Assembly: GCF_040054535.1 (NCBI RefSeq)
Contig: NC_090785.1
Location: 8,870,501 to 8,934,500 of the forward strand
Reading direction: 5' to 3'
Length of the DNA stretch: 64,000 nt
From: Antennarius striatus
Taxonomy: Eukaryota; Chordata; Actinopteri; Lophiiformes; Antennariidae
Within the stretch, counting starts at the first letter, position 1; every line of letters begins with the position of its first letter. A model generated the notes under the pieces. The model worked only from the letters and a program-made list of their open reading frames with translations. It was not told the DNA's origin and did not search any database. The position numbers and the translations under genes are program-made. Shown piece after piece: positions 46,301 through 59,800 of this stretch.

Positions 46301-48833
46301 GTTTGAGTTTGCGACCTGCGCGTCAAATACAAATTTACCATTGCAAAATGATTTTTTTTTTTTTAAAGATGGTGAAGTTATTTGTGGAGTGAACAGTATG
46401 GATTTGTGGTTCCACCTTGGGCCTTTTTGGACGGTGTTTAGAATTGGCTTCCATCGCTGTAACTTTGTGTGAACCTGTGTGTGTGTCAGTCTGTGGGAAG
46501 CGCTACAAGAACCGTCCTGGCCTGAGCTACCACTACACACATTCTCACCTGGCCGAGGAGGAGGGCGAGGACCGCGAGGAGATCGAGGCACCACCCACTC
46601 CTCGCCAGCCTGAGGAGCAGAAGAGTGAGTCACTCTCTAGTGCTGAGAGAGAGACTGAGAGAGAGGAAGGAGGTTTGATTGCATGCAATGTAGCCTGTGT
46701 TTGTACAGAGGATGTCTCTCTCTCATTCTTTTTTTGAGTTTCTCTTTTTTTTTTCTTGAGTCTCAAACTAGACTTAAGGTTCCTGAACTGTCAGGATTCC
46801 TGGCATTTTCCCCCCCATTATATCATCATATCATCTTTTTTTCCCTCACCATCGCATTGCTCTTCTGCGCATATGACATTTTTCTAGCAACTACATTCAG
46901 CGAGGATTTTTTGTCACCAAATCATTGGGTCAGATCTCGATTTGGTAGATTATTAGCCACTTGTGAGGTAAAAAGCAATTGTTGGATAATGTGGCATGAA
47001 AGGTTTGTAAAACTGCTTCAGAAGTTCCAGATATTTGAGTTCTAAACTGCGTTGTGCTACGGTTGAACTTCATCAGCAACTTTCCAGGTATAACATTAAA
47101 GATGTTGGTGAAAATTGTCTGATTCTAATGATGGCCCTGAAGTGTAAGGCACTCTGATGAATTAGAATCAAAACCACAACAGGAAACAGGGAATTGAGTT
47201 AAGAAAACAAACTCCAATGAAGAAAGCACAGCACCACTAATATTAAAATTAAAGATGAAATACTTAACATAATAATGTCACTAAGTTTTCAGTTTCCTTT
47301 AGCAATGTTGAGGGTAATGCATCTTAATCATTTTTAGATCCCCTCTACTGGTTCATTTGCTGTTCCAAGATGGCAAGTGTTTCCATCCAATCATCCGTGA
47401 ACTTTTGAAACAAAGCAGAAAACCTGAAAAGGTTCTGCTGTCTAGAGTTGTTGTTTTTTTATTTTATTTTTTTCATCATGTCTTGCACTTCAGGACCACT
47501 GAATGCTCCTTTATAACATAAGTAGCTGTTTGAATGAACACTTAACGATTTCTTCACTCATCCTACTCAGCAACTAAAAAAGGTCCCAATGGGCTGGCTA
47601 TGCCCAATGATTACTGTGATTTCTGTCTGGGAGACTCCACTTTAAACCAGAAGACAGGCCAGTCAGAAGAGTTGGTGTCCTGCTCAGACTGTGGACGCTC
47701 AGGTATGTTATCTCATCCCTAACTGATGGTTCACTAAGCCCTGTTCTCTTAACCTCTGTTGTTGTGCCTGTTGACATTAAAATGTTACCTACAATTTTAC
47801 TAAAGAACTATATTTCCTTGTATTTGACATCTTTCCCATGTCATCAACCTCCTGCAGGCCACCCAACTTGTCTACAGTTCACACCAGTGATGATGGCTGC
47901 CGTGAAGACTTACCGCTGGCAATGCATCGAGTGCAAGTGCTGCAACGTTTGCGGCACCTCAGAAAATGATGTGAGCCTTTTATGTTTCTAATATGTGTGT
48001 CCTGCTTGTTTGCTGAAATTATGTTACTGACAGGCTTCCACCGAAAGATTAAGTGAACCCAGTCTACATGCATGATGGGTTGAAAGTTGTTAACCTAACA
48101 TCCTTGATGTGTGACTCCATAACTTCTGACTGCTACAGTCAATATAAACATTTTTTTTTTTTGCAATTGTCCGTCTGAAATCATCTAAGTCATTGACTGA
48201 ACATGTTGCTTCTCAAGGACCAGCTGCTGTTCTGTGATGACTGTGACCGAGGCTACCACATGTACTGTTTAAGCCCCCCCATGACTGAACCACCAGAGGG
48301 TAAGATGACTTGGATGACTTCAATTTCACATGCTCCTAAAGCACATCCCTGATATCAACACTCTGTATTGGCAAAAGAATTCATTTACCATTTTTCTTTT
48401 ATGCGGAGTTGATTATTATTATTATTTTGGCACATTGTCCAGAGATATTTGGGAATTTATTTGGCAAAAGAAAAGGAAAAAAATGAGGTAGTGTAGTTAC
48501 AGCACTTACGCAATTTACAAATTGAAATTTGTTATTTTTAGTTGGATATATATTTATAGGGATTATCCATTAAATGTTTTAAAAAAATAATGAATTGTGC
48601 GTTTTGATGTCCCCAGTGCCGAAGAGTGATTCCTTCAAATAATTTGTGTTACTCCACAATCAAAATATTTTTGATCTTAAACTAGTCTATGTTTGTGTGT
48701 ACCCTTAAATGTTGTGCCCTGCCTCACTGTGTTAACGTGTCTAACAGGGAGCTGGAGCTGTCACCTGTGTTTGGTGCTGCTGAAGGATAAAGCCTCCATA
48801 TACCAGCAGAACCAGAGCTCTGCCCCCGAGTGA
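43312..48833 (+). CDS. dpf2: DPF2 (requiem), BAF complex subunit, complete, eleven coding exons
   Basis: Nuclear subunit of SWI/SNF (BAF) complexes that reads acylated histone H3 through a double PHD finger. Coding exons: 43312-43343, 44292-44452, 44675-44782, 44912-45105, 45679-45771, 45917-46001, 46490-46624, 47571-47702, 47858-47970, 48218-48299 and 48748-48833; 406 codons (human 391), all phases consistent. Motifs in order are the requiem domain [20 protein letters not shown] with WMEKRH, an acidic stretch [14 protein letters not shown], the C2H2 finger [20 protein letters not shown], and tandem PHD fingers starting YCDFCLGDS and ending EGSWSCHLC. Two splice oddities: the donor after exon 4 is GTCTGG, which is weak, and the acceptor of exon 4 is a TAGCAG tandem that could add one alanine. 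DPF1 and DPF3 are less likely given the sequence and neighbours. Confidence 0.95.
44088..44115 (-). mobile_element. SINE-family tail fragment, reverse orientation
   Basis: TACTTTATTAATCCCGGAGG followed by AAATTG is the reverse complement of the 3' tail of the SINE at 41173-41590, in dpf2 intron 1. No body of the element is visible beside it. Confidence 0.6.
47295..47440 (+). repeat. Dispersed repeat of unknown class, copy 1
   Basis: Shares TGAGGGTAATGCATCTTAAT, CCCTCTACTGGTTCATTTGC and TCCATCCAATCATCC, in the same order and spacing, with 51172-51312. It lies in a dpf2 intron. No terminal repeats are obvious. Confidence 0.7.
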
Positions 48834-49575
48834 CAACACATTGACAAATCCGGCCCCTCCATGACGGGACCCCCTCAATCCCCATTGGAAACATCAGACC
48901 TCCTGTCAGTTTGCAGCTCCAGGCTCTGTCCAGATGTAGCTAGGCCAGATCTCAGATCAGCTTTAGAAGTCTTAACATCTCCAGCTCCGTTGGGGATCAA
49001 ATTATCTCTACCAACCTGCCTGAAAAGTCGCTGAGGCTTTCCGTCAAGCACGTACACAATGTGTTTGCATCCAGCCACACTATCTGGACTCACTGCTGTC
49101 TCCATGGAATCACCCAGGAGCAAATGGACGAGCACCACAGCTAATTATCAGCACCCTTTCACACTCAAATGACATATTGTGGACTGCCAAGATAACAGTT
49201 ACTTTTCTGCCAAATTATCTATTTTTGATCCCTGATCGTGGGTAAAAGAATATCACCATGTATATGGTTGAGTATTATTATATTACTATTATTATTGTTC
49301 TGGTTACTAGTTGACTTTTGTAGTGGCATTTGTCTGTGAACTTTTGTCTGATTGGAGAATTTATCATTTGAATCTGTTTCCCTGAGGAAATTCGGCCAGT
49401 ACCAGAGTCCATTATTTCAAAACATGCCACAATTACCTGTGGAGTTTATCATAATGTCATATCACTTTTCATTAATGGAAAAAAATGATTATACAGATTA
49501 TTAAACATTGGTTTTCATTTCAGGTTTTCATGTCAGACTGTTTGCACAAAATATTTGCTTGATCATAGATGTTCA

Positions 49576-49581
49576 AATAAA
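49576..49581 (+). terminator. dpf2: Possible dpf2 polyadenylation signal
   Basis: AATAAA about 740 bases after the stop. Other AATAAA hexamers lie near 49669 and 50319, so the 3' UTR end is uncertain. Confidence 0.35.
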
Positions 49582-51171
49582 TTTTTCGTTGCTGATTCTG
49601 TTACGCGAGCTGTATGCAAAACAGCTACACATATACTGTTAAACACCTAAAGTTGGGTTAGGGAGCAAAATAAATTAACTGTTACGACAGTATCCATTAC
49701 TTATTCATCTAACAGAGCTCATTGTTCTATTTAAAGTTGTCTTGTTTTGAAAATGCTGACTTATGGAAAGTCGGTTTAAGCCGTTCTTACCTTAAAAACT
49801 GGCCGCTGTGAGTCTCGTACATGAAAATGCTGATCTTAAAAGAAAACTTGATGGTGACATCATCCTTCAAGTCATTTTTAAACAGCGGCTGTCAAACTGA
49901 TGAAACAAAATCATTTCCAGACTAGCTGCTTGTAAGTTTTTTTCTTGTGTTGTTGTCACACTGAGGCAGATTTGCATGTAGGTTGCACCAGTATGAATGC
50001 ACACACACCACCTGTTTTTTTGGTTGTTGTATTGTTTGTGTTTTTGTTTTTATATTACATGAAATTCCATTGGTACTGGGAGTCTTTTCTAGTAGAATTT
50101 TGTAAAGTCTATCGTATAGCAAACACTTCCAAGTATATAGCTCCTGATGCATTCTGTGTATTGACTTTTTCTATTTTTTTTATGACTGTGACATGTTTGA
50201 ATTTATTTGATTATTCTGATATGTCAGACCTTCACTATGAGTATTTGTAAAATTATGTACTTTGTTGTGCTATTTTTATTTTTACATCGTTATCAAAACT
50301 GATTTAGCCTGACTATAATAAATATCAATTTAAATCACATGTCCATTTTTCATTCTTTTTGAAGCCACATGTTATATCCATAGCTTATACCCTGTTGGAC
50401 CATAGATGATGTTGAAAGTACAGTATTGGGATCAGTTGGCAGCAATTTGTTTGCTAGTCAAGTGCAGCGGTGAGCAGAAGGTTGTGATTTTGAATCCCTA
50501 CCTGGGACCTTTCTGTTGTCACGTTCTCACCATCCAGACAGATGTAGGTTCATTTTAGGTCCAAAACAGATCAGATACAGTTGGGCTCCCCATAGGTGCG
50601 AAGCTGTGTTTGAATGTATCATTGTTAAGAGTAACTATCATTGTAGTTGTGAAAATTCACAAGCTGTAAAGCAAATACAATTAGCCATTAATTTACATGG
50701 CATCATCCTTACATGAGACATTTATTTTAATTCAAATTAAATTAATTCAAATTCAATTTAAAGTAAATTTACAAAATTAAAATGTACCATACATTATTTT
50801 GATTCAGTACTTCTGCAATTTACTCATGAGCTTTAATTTACCTTTTAAATTAAAGTTGTACATCTTTCACATGTATTCATTCACTGTGGTAAACCTCAGC
50901 CTTAATGCCTTACATAGGGACAGGTCTGTCGTTTTGTCCTCTGATTTTGGCTGTGCTATGTATATGGGATGGAGCCAAGGGTGTTTATTTTGGAGAGAAA
51001 TTTGTCATTCCAACCCCAGATCCTATAATGTTCATATTCCGTTGTGTAAGCAAAGTTGTCACACAAATAATGACCCCAGAATTGCAATGTTTGATCATCA
51101 GAGCACAACATTATGCATTCCATATTCCCAGGCTTCCATTCCAGAGTCATAGTTTCACAGTTCTGTGCCAG

Positions 51172-51312
51172 ATGAGGGTAATGCATCTTAATCACTTTAT
51201 TACCCCTCTACTGGTTCATTTGCTGAACAAAGATGGCAACTGTGTCCATCCAATCATCCATGAACTTTGTGGGACACAAGAACCTTGTCAGGCTTTCTGC
51301 TTTGTTTCATGA
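51172..51312 (+). repeat. Dispersed repeat of unknown class, copy 2
   Basis: Partner of 47295-47440, diverged at scattered positions but colinear over about 100 bases. Confidence 0.7.
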
Positions 51313-52144
51313 GTTGTTTTTTTTTAATATATCTTTTTTATATCCCGCTTCAAAGCTGTGATGTTTTGTAATTGTCAGTGTTCGTTCGTTCGTCTGTTAG
51401 TATGTCCACCAAATATCTTCACAACCGTTGCAGATAGAAAGATGAAACAAAAACACATTGCTCGGGCGTCAAAGGGAATGAATATGAGATGATGACCTTG
51501 AGAAAAATAGGGCAAGGTCATATTTCAACTTTTCTACACTCAGGAACTAGATAGGTGTGAGTAAGACCATAGTCTAGGCCTCCTGTTCAAAACTCAGCAT
51601 CCTTCTGCCAGAGGCCTCTTGACGGTAAATACGTTTGATCCCCTCTTGTGGCCAAAGTGAGGAACTACAAATGCTTCATTTCATTTGATGCAGATGCGAC
51701 ACGAAGCCAGTACGTCTGGATGAAATATTCTCGATAAAACTTCAGAAAATCATTTTAATGTTATTTTACATATCCTAACAACTCAAATATCATTTGTATT
51801 TTGTACTTGATAGAAGGCAAACTTTTTGATTAATTTTTCTTTATACATATTCGACTTGAACCTTTTATGCGTCTGTTGTATATTATAAAATATTAATAAA
51901 ATTCTGTTAGTCGATACTTGCTGGTTCAGTAGTGTTTTCTTTTCCTCCATCACATTTCAGGTTCTTTTTGAGCATTTCAAACTTTCATGTGACCAAAGAT
52001 CTGAAACAAAATGGCCACTACTAGGATTTGATCCTACATCCTTTGACAAACACCTGTTGATCAAAGATGATCCTACTGAACTATTATGGAGCTCAAGGAA
52101 GACTGGTTGGATGTTGTATTTATCATTTACAACACTCTAGTTGA

Positions 52145-52567
52145 GTGGTTCTTAACCTTGTTGGAGGTACCGAACCCTGCCGGTTCCATATGCTCACTCA
52201 CCGAACCCTTCTTTAGTACATTTTTTTTTTTTTAAATTTAAGACATAAGTTTATGTTTTACTGGTGTATTTAATGAATTGTTGAGAGACCAGTTCAGATA
52301 TGTGTAGCTTCACCTGGGCAAGTGCTACTCTTATGTATTGCTACTCTTTTGCTCAACATAGTTACTAGGAATTAAAATATTAAGAAAGCAATCAGATGAT
52401 GCACCATCACGACAGGCATAAATCGACTGCTGAGTGTATGAAATCCCCTGGAGCACAGGTAGGCTAATGATGTAGCGTCACGTGATCACCTGCAGCCAGT
52501 GATGGCTAAGGGGGGCATGTCATCACCAATTGACACGACGGGTCAAACGGTTCGATCGAACCCAGGG
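52145..52567 (+). mobile_element. hAT-like non-autonomous element, right end damaged
   Basis: The left end AGTGGTTCTTAACCTTGTTGG followed by GGTACCGAACCC looks like a hAT terminal repeat. Near 52550 the expected internal mirror CGGTTCGATCGAACCCAGG appears, but the terminal GGTTAAGAACCACTG is missing. It has no coding capacity. Confidence 0.5.
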
Positions 52568-53404
52568 TGCATTTGAATGAGCATCAAACGGAGCACCTAC
52601 CGTGAGTGTATAGGAAAAGTTACTCAGGTCATCATTCATGTAAATCAGGTGTAATTCAATTGCATTATGTCCACTTTAATACTATCAGTGTTTTTGTTCA
52701 TTCCAGTCGTTTGGATGCTTTACTGTCCATCTCCCACAACGAAACACAAGAGACACCTCACAGAACGAAACAGTTTAATTGCACTCAACAACATACACTC
52801 AAGGACTCTCTCCAGACATTCCAAAAAACTTGTAGCATGGTATCGCACTTGTTCCAGATAAAGCACCACGTCAACACTGACAAGCTTTCAGGAAGGCCAA
52901 GACAACGGTGGCTTAGTGCAATTACCCAGGGTGAGGATTAGCAGTGCTTTGCTGTTCACTATAGACACAAAGGCGTGATGAAGCTTGACATACATAAAAT
53001 AATTGCACATGCGCATTTGATCATGTGATCATTGAGGTTACTTGTGGCAGTCATTAATAGGTAAACGAACACACTTTGGGGTTTCTTTTATAATATTCTT
53101 AGACTTGGATTACAAATTCAGTATTACAGTATACAAATTTGGTGTCAGTCAAAGTGCAACAGTTGGCTTTGATTTCACAAAATGTGGGCAAGAGATGTTC
53201 GGTACAAAACTATGTAAAATACTAATTTATCAAAGGTTAACAATGTAGCTTCCAGGCAGCTGTTTTCGTTGTTGTTGCTGCAAAATGGAAAGTCATCGGT
53301 CCATACGTTTGATTAATAATGGCAGCAGTGAAGGTGTAGGACGAGTTGGACCACTTATTTGTGTATCCGTTTGAACAACTATTCGTGGAGAAGGTGGGCG
53401 TCTG

Positions 53405-56400
53405 CTACAGACTCTCAAAGCCGATGGAGCAGAGGAGGAAGACAGCGTACAGCAGAAGGAGACAAAGTCCCAGCCTGCGGTCCAACCTCCAGCAGTTCAG
53501 ATGGACACACAGGACCTGAGAAAGAGAGCACATTTAATTTCCTGTTGCACAGCCCTACATTCTAACCTTAGATTCTGAATGGTAGGAATAAGATAAGTTG
53601 AAAATCAACAGTGAAGAAAAACAGGCTTTTTTTAATTCATGTCACACTTACGTAAATTATTAAATGACTTTAAGCAGCAATGGTCATAAAAGGTGAACAT
53701 CTACTCACAGTAAGAGTGACTGAAGCCAACAGCAGAATCACCGAGTACACCAGACCTTTGCTGTTTATTGTCACCTTCAAACCATATATAACAAGAAATT
53801 CCATTTAATATGTTGATGTTTAAAAATCCCTTCATAAACATGTGTTGTCATACAAAGTGACAACTCCTTTTTCCAACTCTGAAACAGCAGCGAACAAAAA
53901 TCTCAGTAAGTATTACGTCATCAGTCATCTTAAAAGACATACAGTACATTAACAACCTTGATTGCACATTTGGACGAAATCACACACATGTTGTCGGATC
54001 AAAGGCCAAGACATGAAGCAGGCAAAACAGCTGGATTTACCACTGATCCATAGCTGACTATGAGAGTCCTTAGTGCCCAGGGGAAGCCCAGACCCAGTAA
54101 CACATCAAAAATGTTACTGCCAATGGAATTCGATACCGCCATGTCTCCCATTCCTGCAAGGACATTTATCTTGAAATATGCAGTGCAAAGACAGTCAAAA
54201 TGGTTTCAAACCTCCAGTCAAACAGTCTCTGTTTATGTATTCAGACTACAGTAGATATAGTTTAGTGCACTCTCATGATATCACAGATTGGCAGCCATTT
54301 TCACTTTTTAATTACTTTTTTATCTATTTTCAAGAGTGTTATACTGGAAGAGGAAGGAACTCTAATAACTGACCTTCTGTGTCGTGATGTGAAGTAAGAG
54401 GGATGTTATTTATGAAACTCAGACAGACATAATTCATAACAATATTGTGATACTGAATGCAGCCCAGATACTGAATTTCATCGAGATGTAATAAAAACGC
54501 TGTGCCACCAGGTTTCCATGCCCATATGGTATCATTCAAAAAATACATACATCTTAGGAAGCTCCACTGATATGTGTGTAGTTCTGAACCTGAGAGGTTA
54601 TAATATATATTCAGAAGCAATCAGACACAATTGTTATAGTAATAAAGCCTGCACTATTTCTCTAATTATCACACGAGTTTCTGTGTTTACATAATTTAAA
54701 TCAATCTGTGTTTCACGACCAGATGAAACACACATGTGCATTCACATACACACCTTGTCGGGCTACAATGAGGCTGGCTATGCAGTCAGGGACACTGGTG
54801 CCTGCTGCCAGAAAGGTTATCCCCATGATGACTTCTGGGATGCCAAGAGTGTAGCTGATTATGGTCACCTTGAGAGAAGCACAGAGGAAACAAGATCTGC
54901 AGGTGTGTGTGTGCGTGTGCGTGTGTGTGTGAGTGTGTGTGTGTGTCTGTGCTTCGTACCATCCAGACCATGAGGTAGGAGAAGAGGGCTATCCAGAGGG
55001 TGGAGGACACGAAGGTGAGCAGATACCAGCGCTCCCACTCCGGGACGCTGCAGTTGGGGACGGTGCAGTAAAGGAGGATGCTCACGGGCCAAGAGAACAG
55101 CCACTTCAAACGCACACACCAGCCATCTGAGTGAATAGCAAACAAAAACACAAACACTTCACAGCACAAGACTGGAAGCCCGATGTACAGTACACTCTCT
55201 ACAGACTCTCTACAGAAATTTCAAATGAGCGATCTGATTTTGAGATGATTGTTCCTTTACTGTCAAGGGGACCTTTTCCTTAGTGATTCTGCATTCACTC
55301 ATCCACCACTCACCCGGCAGGACAAAGGGCTTGAAAGGAACATCCTCCTCTTCTGTTTCCTCCTGCTCTTCCTCCTCTTCATCTTTCTGATGCGCTCCCA
55401 CACATGTCTCTCCGCCCATCGCTGTACCTGTCTCTCTGCCTGCTTCCAGTGGTTGCGAGTCACACTCAGCCGTTGTTCCATTCTCCATCCCCCATGACCT
55501 GTTCATACCCATACCTTCCTCGCGAGAAATTCCATCATCTTCTAGGCCAACTCGAGCTCGGATCAACCTCTGCCTCTGTTGAGGTGAGGGGGAGGGGTTT
55601 GTGAATGTAAAGAAAAAAGCCTGAAAATGACTGCAGCTAGCTCATGATAATGACAATATAATGACAACAGTGTAGCTAAAGGCAAAGAGAGCCGTTAGGA
55701 GAAGCGATCAGGGAGCCAGACGCATTCGTCAGAGGAAGGACACAGAGAGGGCAGCACTCAGTCACACTTTAATTTGGAACTGGAAAAGGCAAACATGCAT
55801 GCAGGAGAGCAGCAACATTGAAAGATTAAGGTAGCAGATTGGGGAGATTGAACTCTGTTGCTTTCATGCCTGGGGTAATATGCATTTGGCTGTGTGTGTG
55901 TGTGTGTGTGTGTGTCTGTCTGTCTGTCTGTGTAACCATGTTGCAGTTTATCAAATGCAACCCATTCAGCAATAGAAAACACAATTCTGTGTCTCCAGGA
56001 AATTTATCAGTTGTTTTTGTCTTCTTGCAAACATTCTGACCAAAAAAAAAAAAGATGCTGTTAATGTGAATTTTAAAAAACAATGACTAAAAATACAAGA
56101 GATGGGACCTACTGTATTGGCCATCATTCTTTTGCATCAGAGTGTCATTTGTTAGGAGAAGGTACAAATTCAATGTTTTTCTCTCTCTAACTCTCATCAC
56201 TCCTTCCTCTGTCCTGTCTGGGGAATTCCTGTTTGAACTCCTGTTTCACTTTGAATTATGGAATTGATAAGCTGGGCGCTCAACTCAACTAATAAAAACA
56301 TTTCGACTGGCAAGCCAGGTCCAGAGGAACCTATCTGTACCGATAGGATGTACGATGTGGAGAGTCATGTGTCTGGCAGTTCTTTCCGTGGAGGACGTTG

Positions 56401-56817
56401 AAGATCTGTATCTGTTTGGATTTATGATAACAAGGCTCCTGCTCCTCAGAGTGAGTGCTGCCCTGGTATATCGGAAAATTGGAAAGAGGATAGCAAATCA
56501 GAGACCAAAAGCTGACCACCTTGTTAGGTGAGATGGGCCGGGCAGCGGGTACACAGACTTAACCGCCCGCTCCTCTGTTAGTGGGAAAGTGGGAAGCCCG
56601 GCAGGACTATAGTGAGGACCAAGGGGCCGGAGGGTGGTTGCTTCAAGGCCCATGTCGCCCAAAAATGTTTGGAGTGTGAGCTGGCAGTGGGAGGTGCCAG
56701 TTCACTGCTGAGGTGCCCTTGAGCAAAGCACTGTCCCCCTACAAGTTGCTCACTGGGCGCACCAACAAGGAGCTGCCCGCCGCTCTACCTCCCATTATTT
56801 GCATGCCTACAGACTCG

Positions 56818-56854
<37 letters not shown>

Positions 56855-59800
56855 ATGTTGCACAACTACAGCGGAAAAAGAATTTCCCCTACAGGAGATC
56901 AATAAAATTCTATTCTTTTTCTTAATTTAAATAAGGCGACCCCGGTCATCTAACCATAAAATGCCATTTTTTTCTATGCTATACTGTACATGCACTCATT
57001 AACCTAGGCAAACAAAAAAACAAAAATAAAATAAAACACAAAGGGAACATAATGTTATGGGAAGGGTGTCAGCATGTGCAGTGTACCTCATTGATGACCA
57101 TGCGTCCTGCCATGCGCAGGCGGGTGAAGGGGGGGAAATGTGGGGTGATGAGAAGGCGGAGGCTTGCCTCTGAGAAGGAGAGTTGATGGGGTTGCAGGTT
57201 CAGCATCTCATCCACCATCACCACCCCTGAATCCTGACCGGCCACAACGCATGACTCTGGGGAGGAGCAGAAACTGTGTTGCCAGGTCTGCTGAGCGCTG
57301 CTCAGAGACAACTTCAAATATTTTGGATGTACACAGGTACATAAAAGCAAACTCCTGCACCTGGCTTCAGCGGCACCATGTCATTCTCACACTCTCCGAT
57401 GCTTCCAACTGCAGTGGTTCGTCGCAGGCTGCTCAGACATGGCTGACCTTCCTTACTGCAGTGCCTCTCCACAAAGCTGTACAGAGATCTGTTGAACCTA
57501 CACCGGGGGCGACACACACATTAAGATCTGAGAATGAAGCTGAGAATGAAGAGCAGGATGACTTGATACTGATGGGACGGAAATACGTATGAGATGAGAG
57601 AGAAAGACTTACTTCATGATTATTATGTAGATTCCATACATAGAGATCAGGATGATGGTCTCCCACCTGAAACAGGTTCATAAACACAGGAACACATTTT
57701 TTATCATCACAGTCAACTCTCTCAAAAACCAGTATCCAAAGAATAAGCTGCTGATTTGTTCACAAGTTACATTCCTGTCTTACCACATGACTTTTTCATC
57801 ATAGATCACCTGTGAATCAAATTAGACAAATACTTTGTGATTACATTTCAAAAATCATATTAACGGAATACAGTATATACATTATTAATCAGCTGTTATC
57901 AGCTAACCATAGATACTGGTATCTTCATTTAGGGCCAATCTATTTCATGTATGTTTCTGTTTGACACAATAGACACAATATGTTTTATTTGTAAAATCGT
58001 AAAATAATTTATGGGACCCTAGAGAAGTTGTTTTGTTGTACTATAAGAACAGCAAGGAAACACTGAAACAAATCCAGCTTTGGTAATAATAATCAATATG
58101 GTATGCTGTTTGTTTCCAATGTGGTCATGTATGGAACCATTTGTGATATTGTTGATCCAAGAGCTGAACAAGATTTTACTTTATTTTACAGGTCTGTTCG
58201 ATCCGACTGTTATAAAACAAATACATTTTTTTCTGCTTATATAACAGCCAATACAAAATTAATTGTCCAGAAAATAAACAAGACTCATGTGAATGTTTCC
58301 TTTTCCTGGAGGATTTCTCACCAGGATTAGGAGAATTATGGAGAGGATGTAGAAGAATGAATCACGGAACAAAGGCCACCAGCTCAGAGAGATGGGCTGC
58401 AGAGGGAAGACGCAGCAGAAGTCAGCCATGTAAATACTGTAATATTATGTAATATCACATGTAATCATGTGATTATATGAGTTTTTGTTCCAACAATATC
58501 CATAAAATCTTGGTTTTTATCCATCTCTTAACTTCGGGGCTGGTTAAGGAATATCTACCTGTCCTGCGAAGATACCACACAGGCCAATGATGACCAGGAC
58601 GTTGAAGACAGCTGATCCCACGATGGTTCCCACACCCACATCACCCTTTGTGATAAACACACCTAAAATCATGCAACAGGAGCGAGTAAGCAGTTAATCT
58701 TAAACATATTTATTGAACGTGACAATCTTTGGGCTCTGACAACTTGTAAGTGAATGATGATTTTGTCATATATAACACTTTTTAACTTCTGAGGCAGATC
58801 CCTGAATTTTCATCATCCCCATTTACTTTCCACTGAAAGGCCATTTTTCATTTAAATCCATGTTTAGCAACTCCTACGTGAACAAACAAGAAAAACAAAA
58901 AAGAGATTGAAAAAAAAAGAGAAATATGTTCTTCCCGCTGTTCTTGTGGGCACATGCTTAAAACTGGTCAACAGGTGCTCAAGGCCTCTTACACTTAATC
59001 TCTCTCATGCAATCAGGGGAAGATGTTCATTAGTGAAGGTCATGTGAGTGCTGGAAAAGCAATCACTGGCTAACCCAAACTACGGTCCATTGGCCATGTA
59101 TGGCTTGTTAGCCTTTATAATCCGGCCCCTTAAACTTGTATGACTTTGACGCACTGTCAAAGATGGGAGATTAGCTGCTCTGTTTCTACTGGAAATGTAC
59201 AATAAATGCAGTTGTAAAATAAATAAGTCTTACATATGTAGGCATTGCTGCCTGTTAAGGGCCAAAACCTTTTATATAATGGTTTCACTTTTTACACATC
59301 ATTTGTTCCTCAGCTGACCAGCCTGTCAAATTTTAAAACTCTGTGTGGTCCACCTGTCAAAAAGTTTGCCCACCTTTAGGCTAACCCTTAGAGTAAGCAG
59401 GTGATTAGTTGATCTTCATACTGACCAATCAAAGAAGTGAAGAGCTCGGGGGCGGAGCTTCCAGCTGCCATGAAGGTTGCACCTGCTACATCCTGACTGA
59501 GCTTGAGGTTCTATCAGACAATTAAAAGTTTAAATGAATCAAATTCATATCTCATGCAATCCAACTATACAATTAGTCCAATTGGTCTACAAGCATTAAA
59601 GTCCCATAAATGAGCCACCTTATTACTACAGCTGACACATTAATTTACTACAATGAACTATGGGCAATGCAGTATAATTTAAGTATATCTCACATGTAGT
59701 TAATCTCTACTCTGTCAAATGTTTAGTACTCTGTAGATGCTCACTATTACCATTGATCCTGACTAAGTCATTTTGATTAGATTTTAGGCCTTGTAAATGT

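Larger units (their letters stand above)
49600..53404. other. Intergenic region between dpf2 and the NCKX gene
   Basis: The two genes converge. The region contains possible distal dpf2 3' UTR, a diverged common-fish-repeat fragment (about 50450-50600), AT-rich sequence (50715-50785), copy 2 of an unclassified repeat (51172-51312), a likely dispersed repeat with GTTCGTTCGTCTGTTAG near 51385, and a hAT-like element (about 52145-52567). No gene was recognised. Confidence 0.5.
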
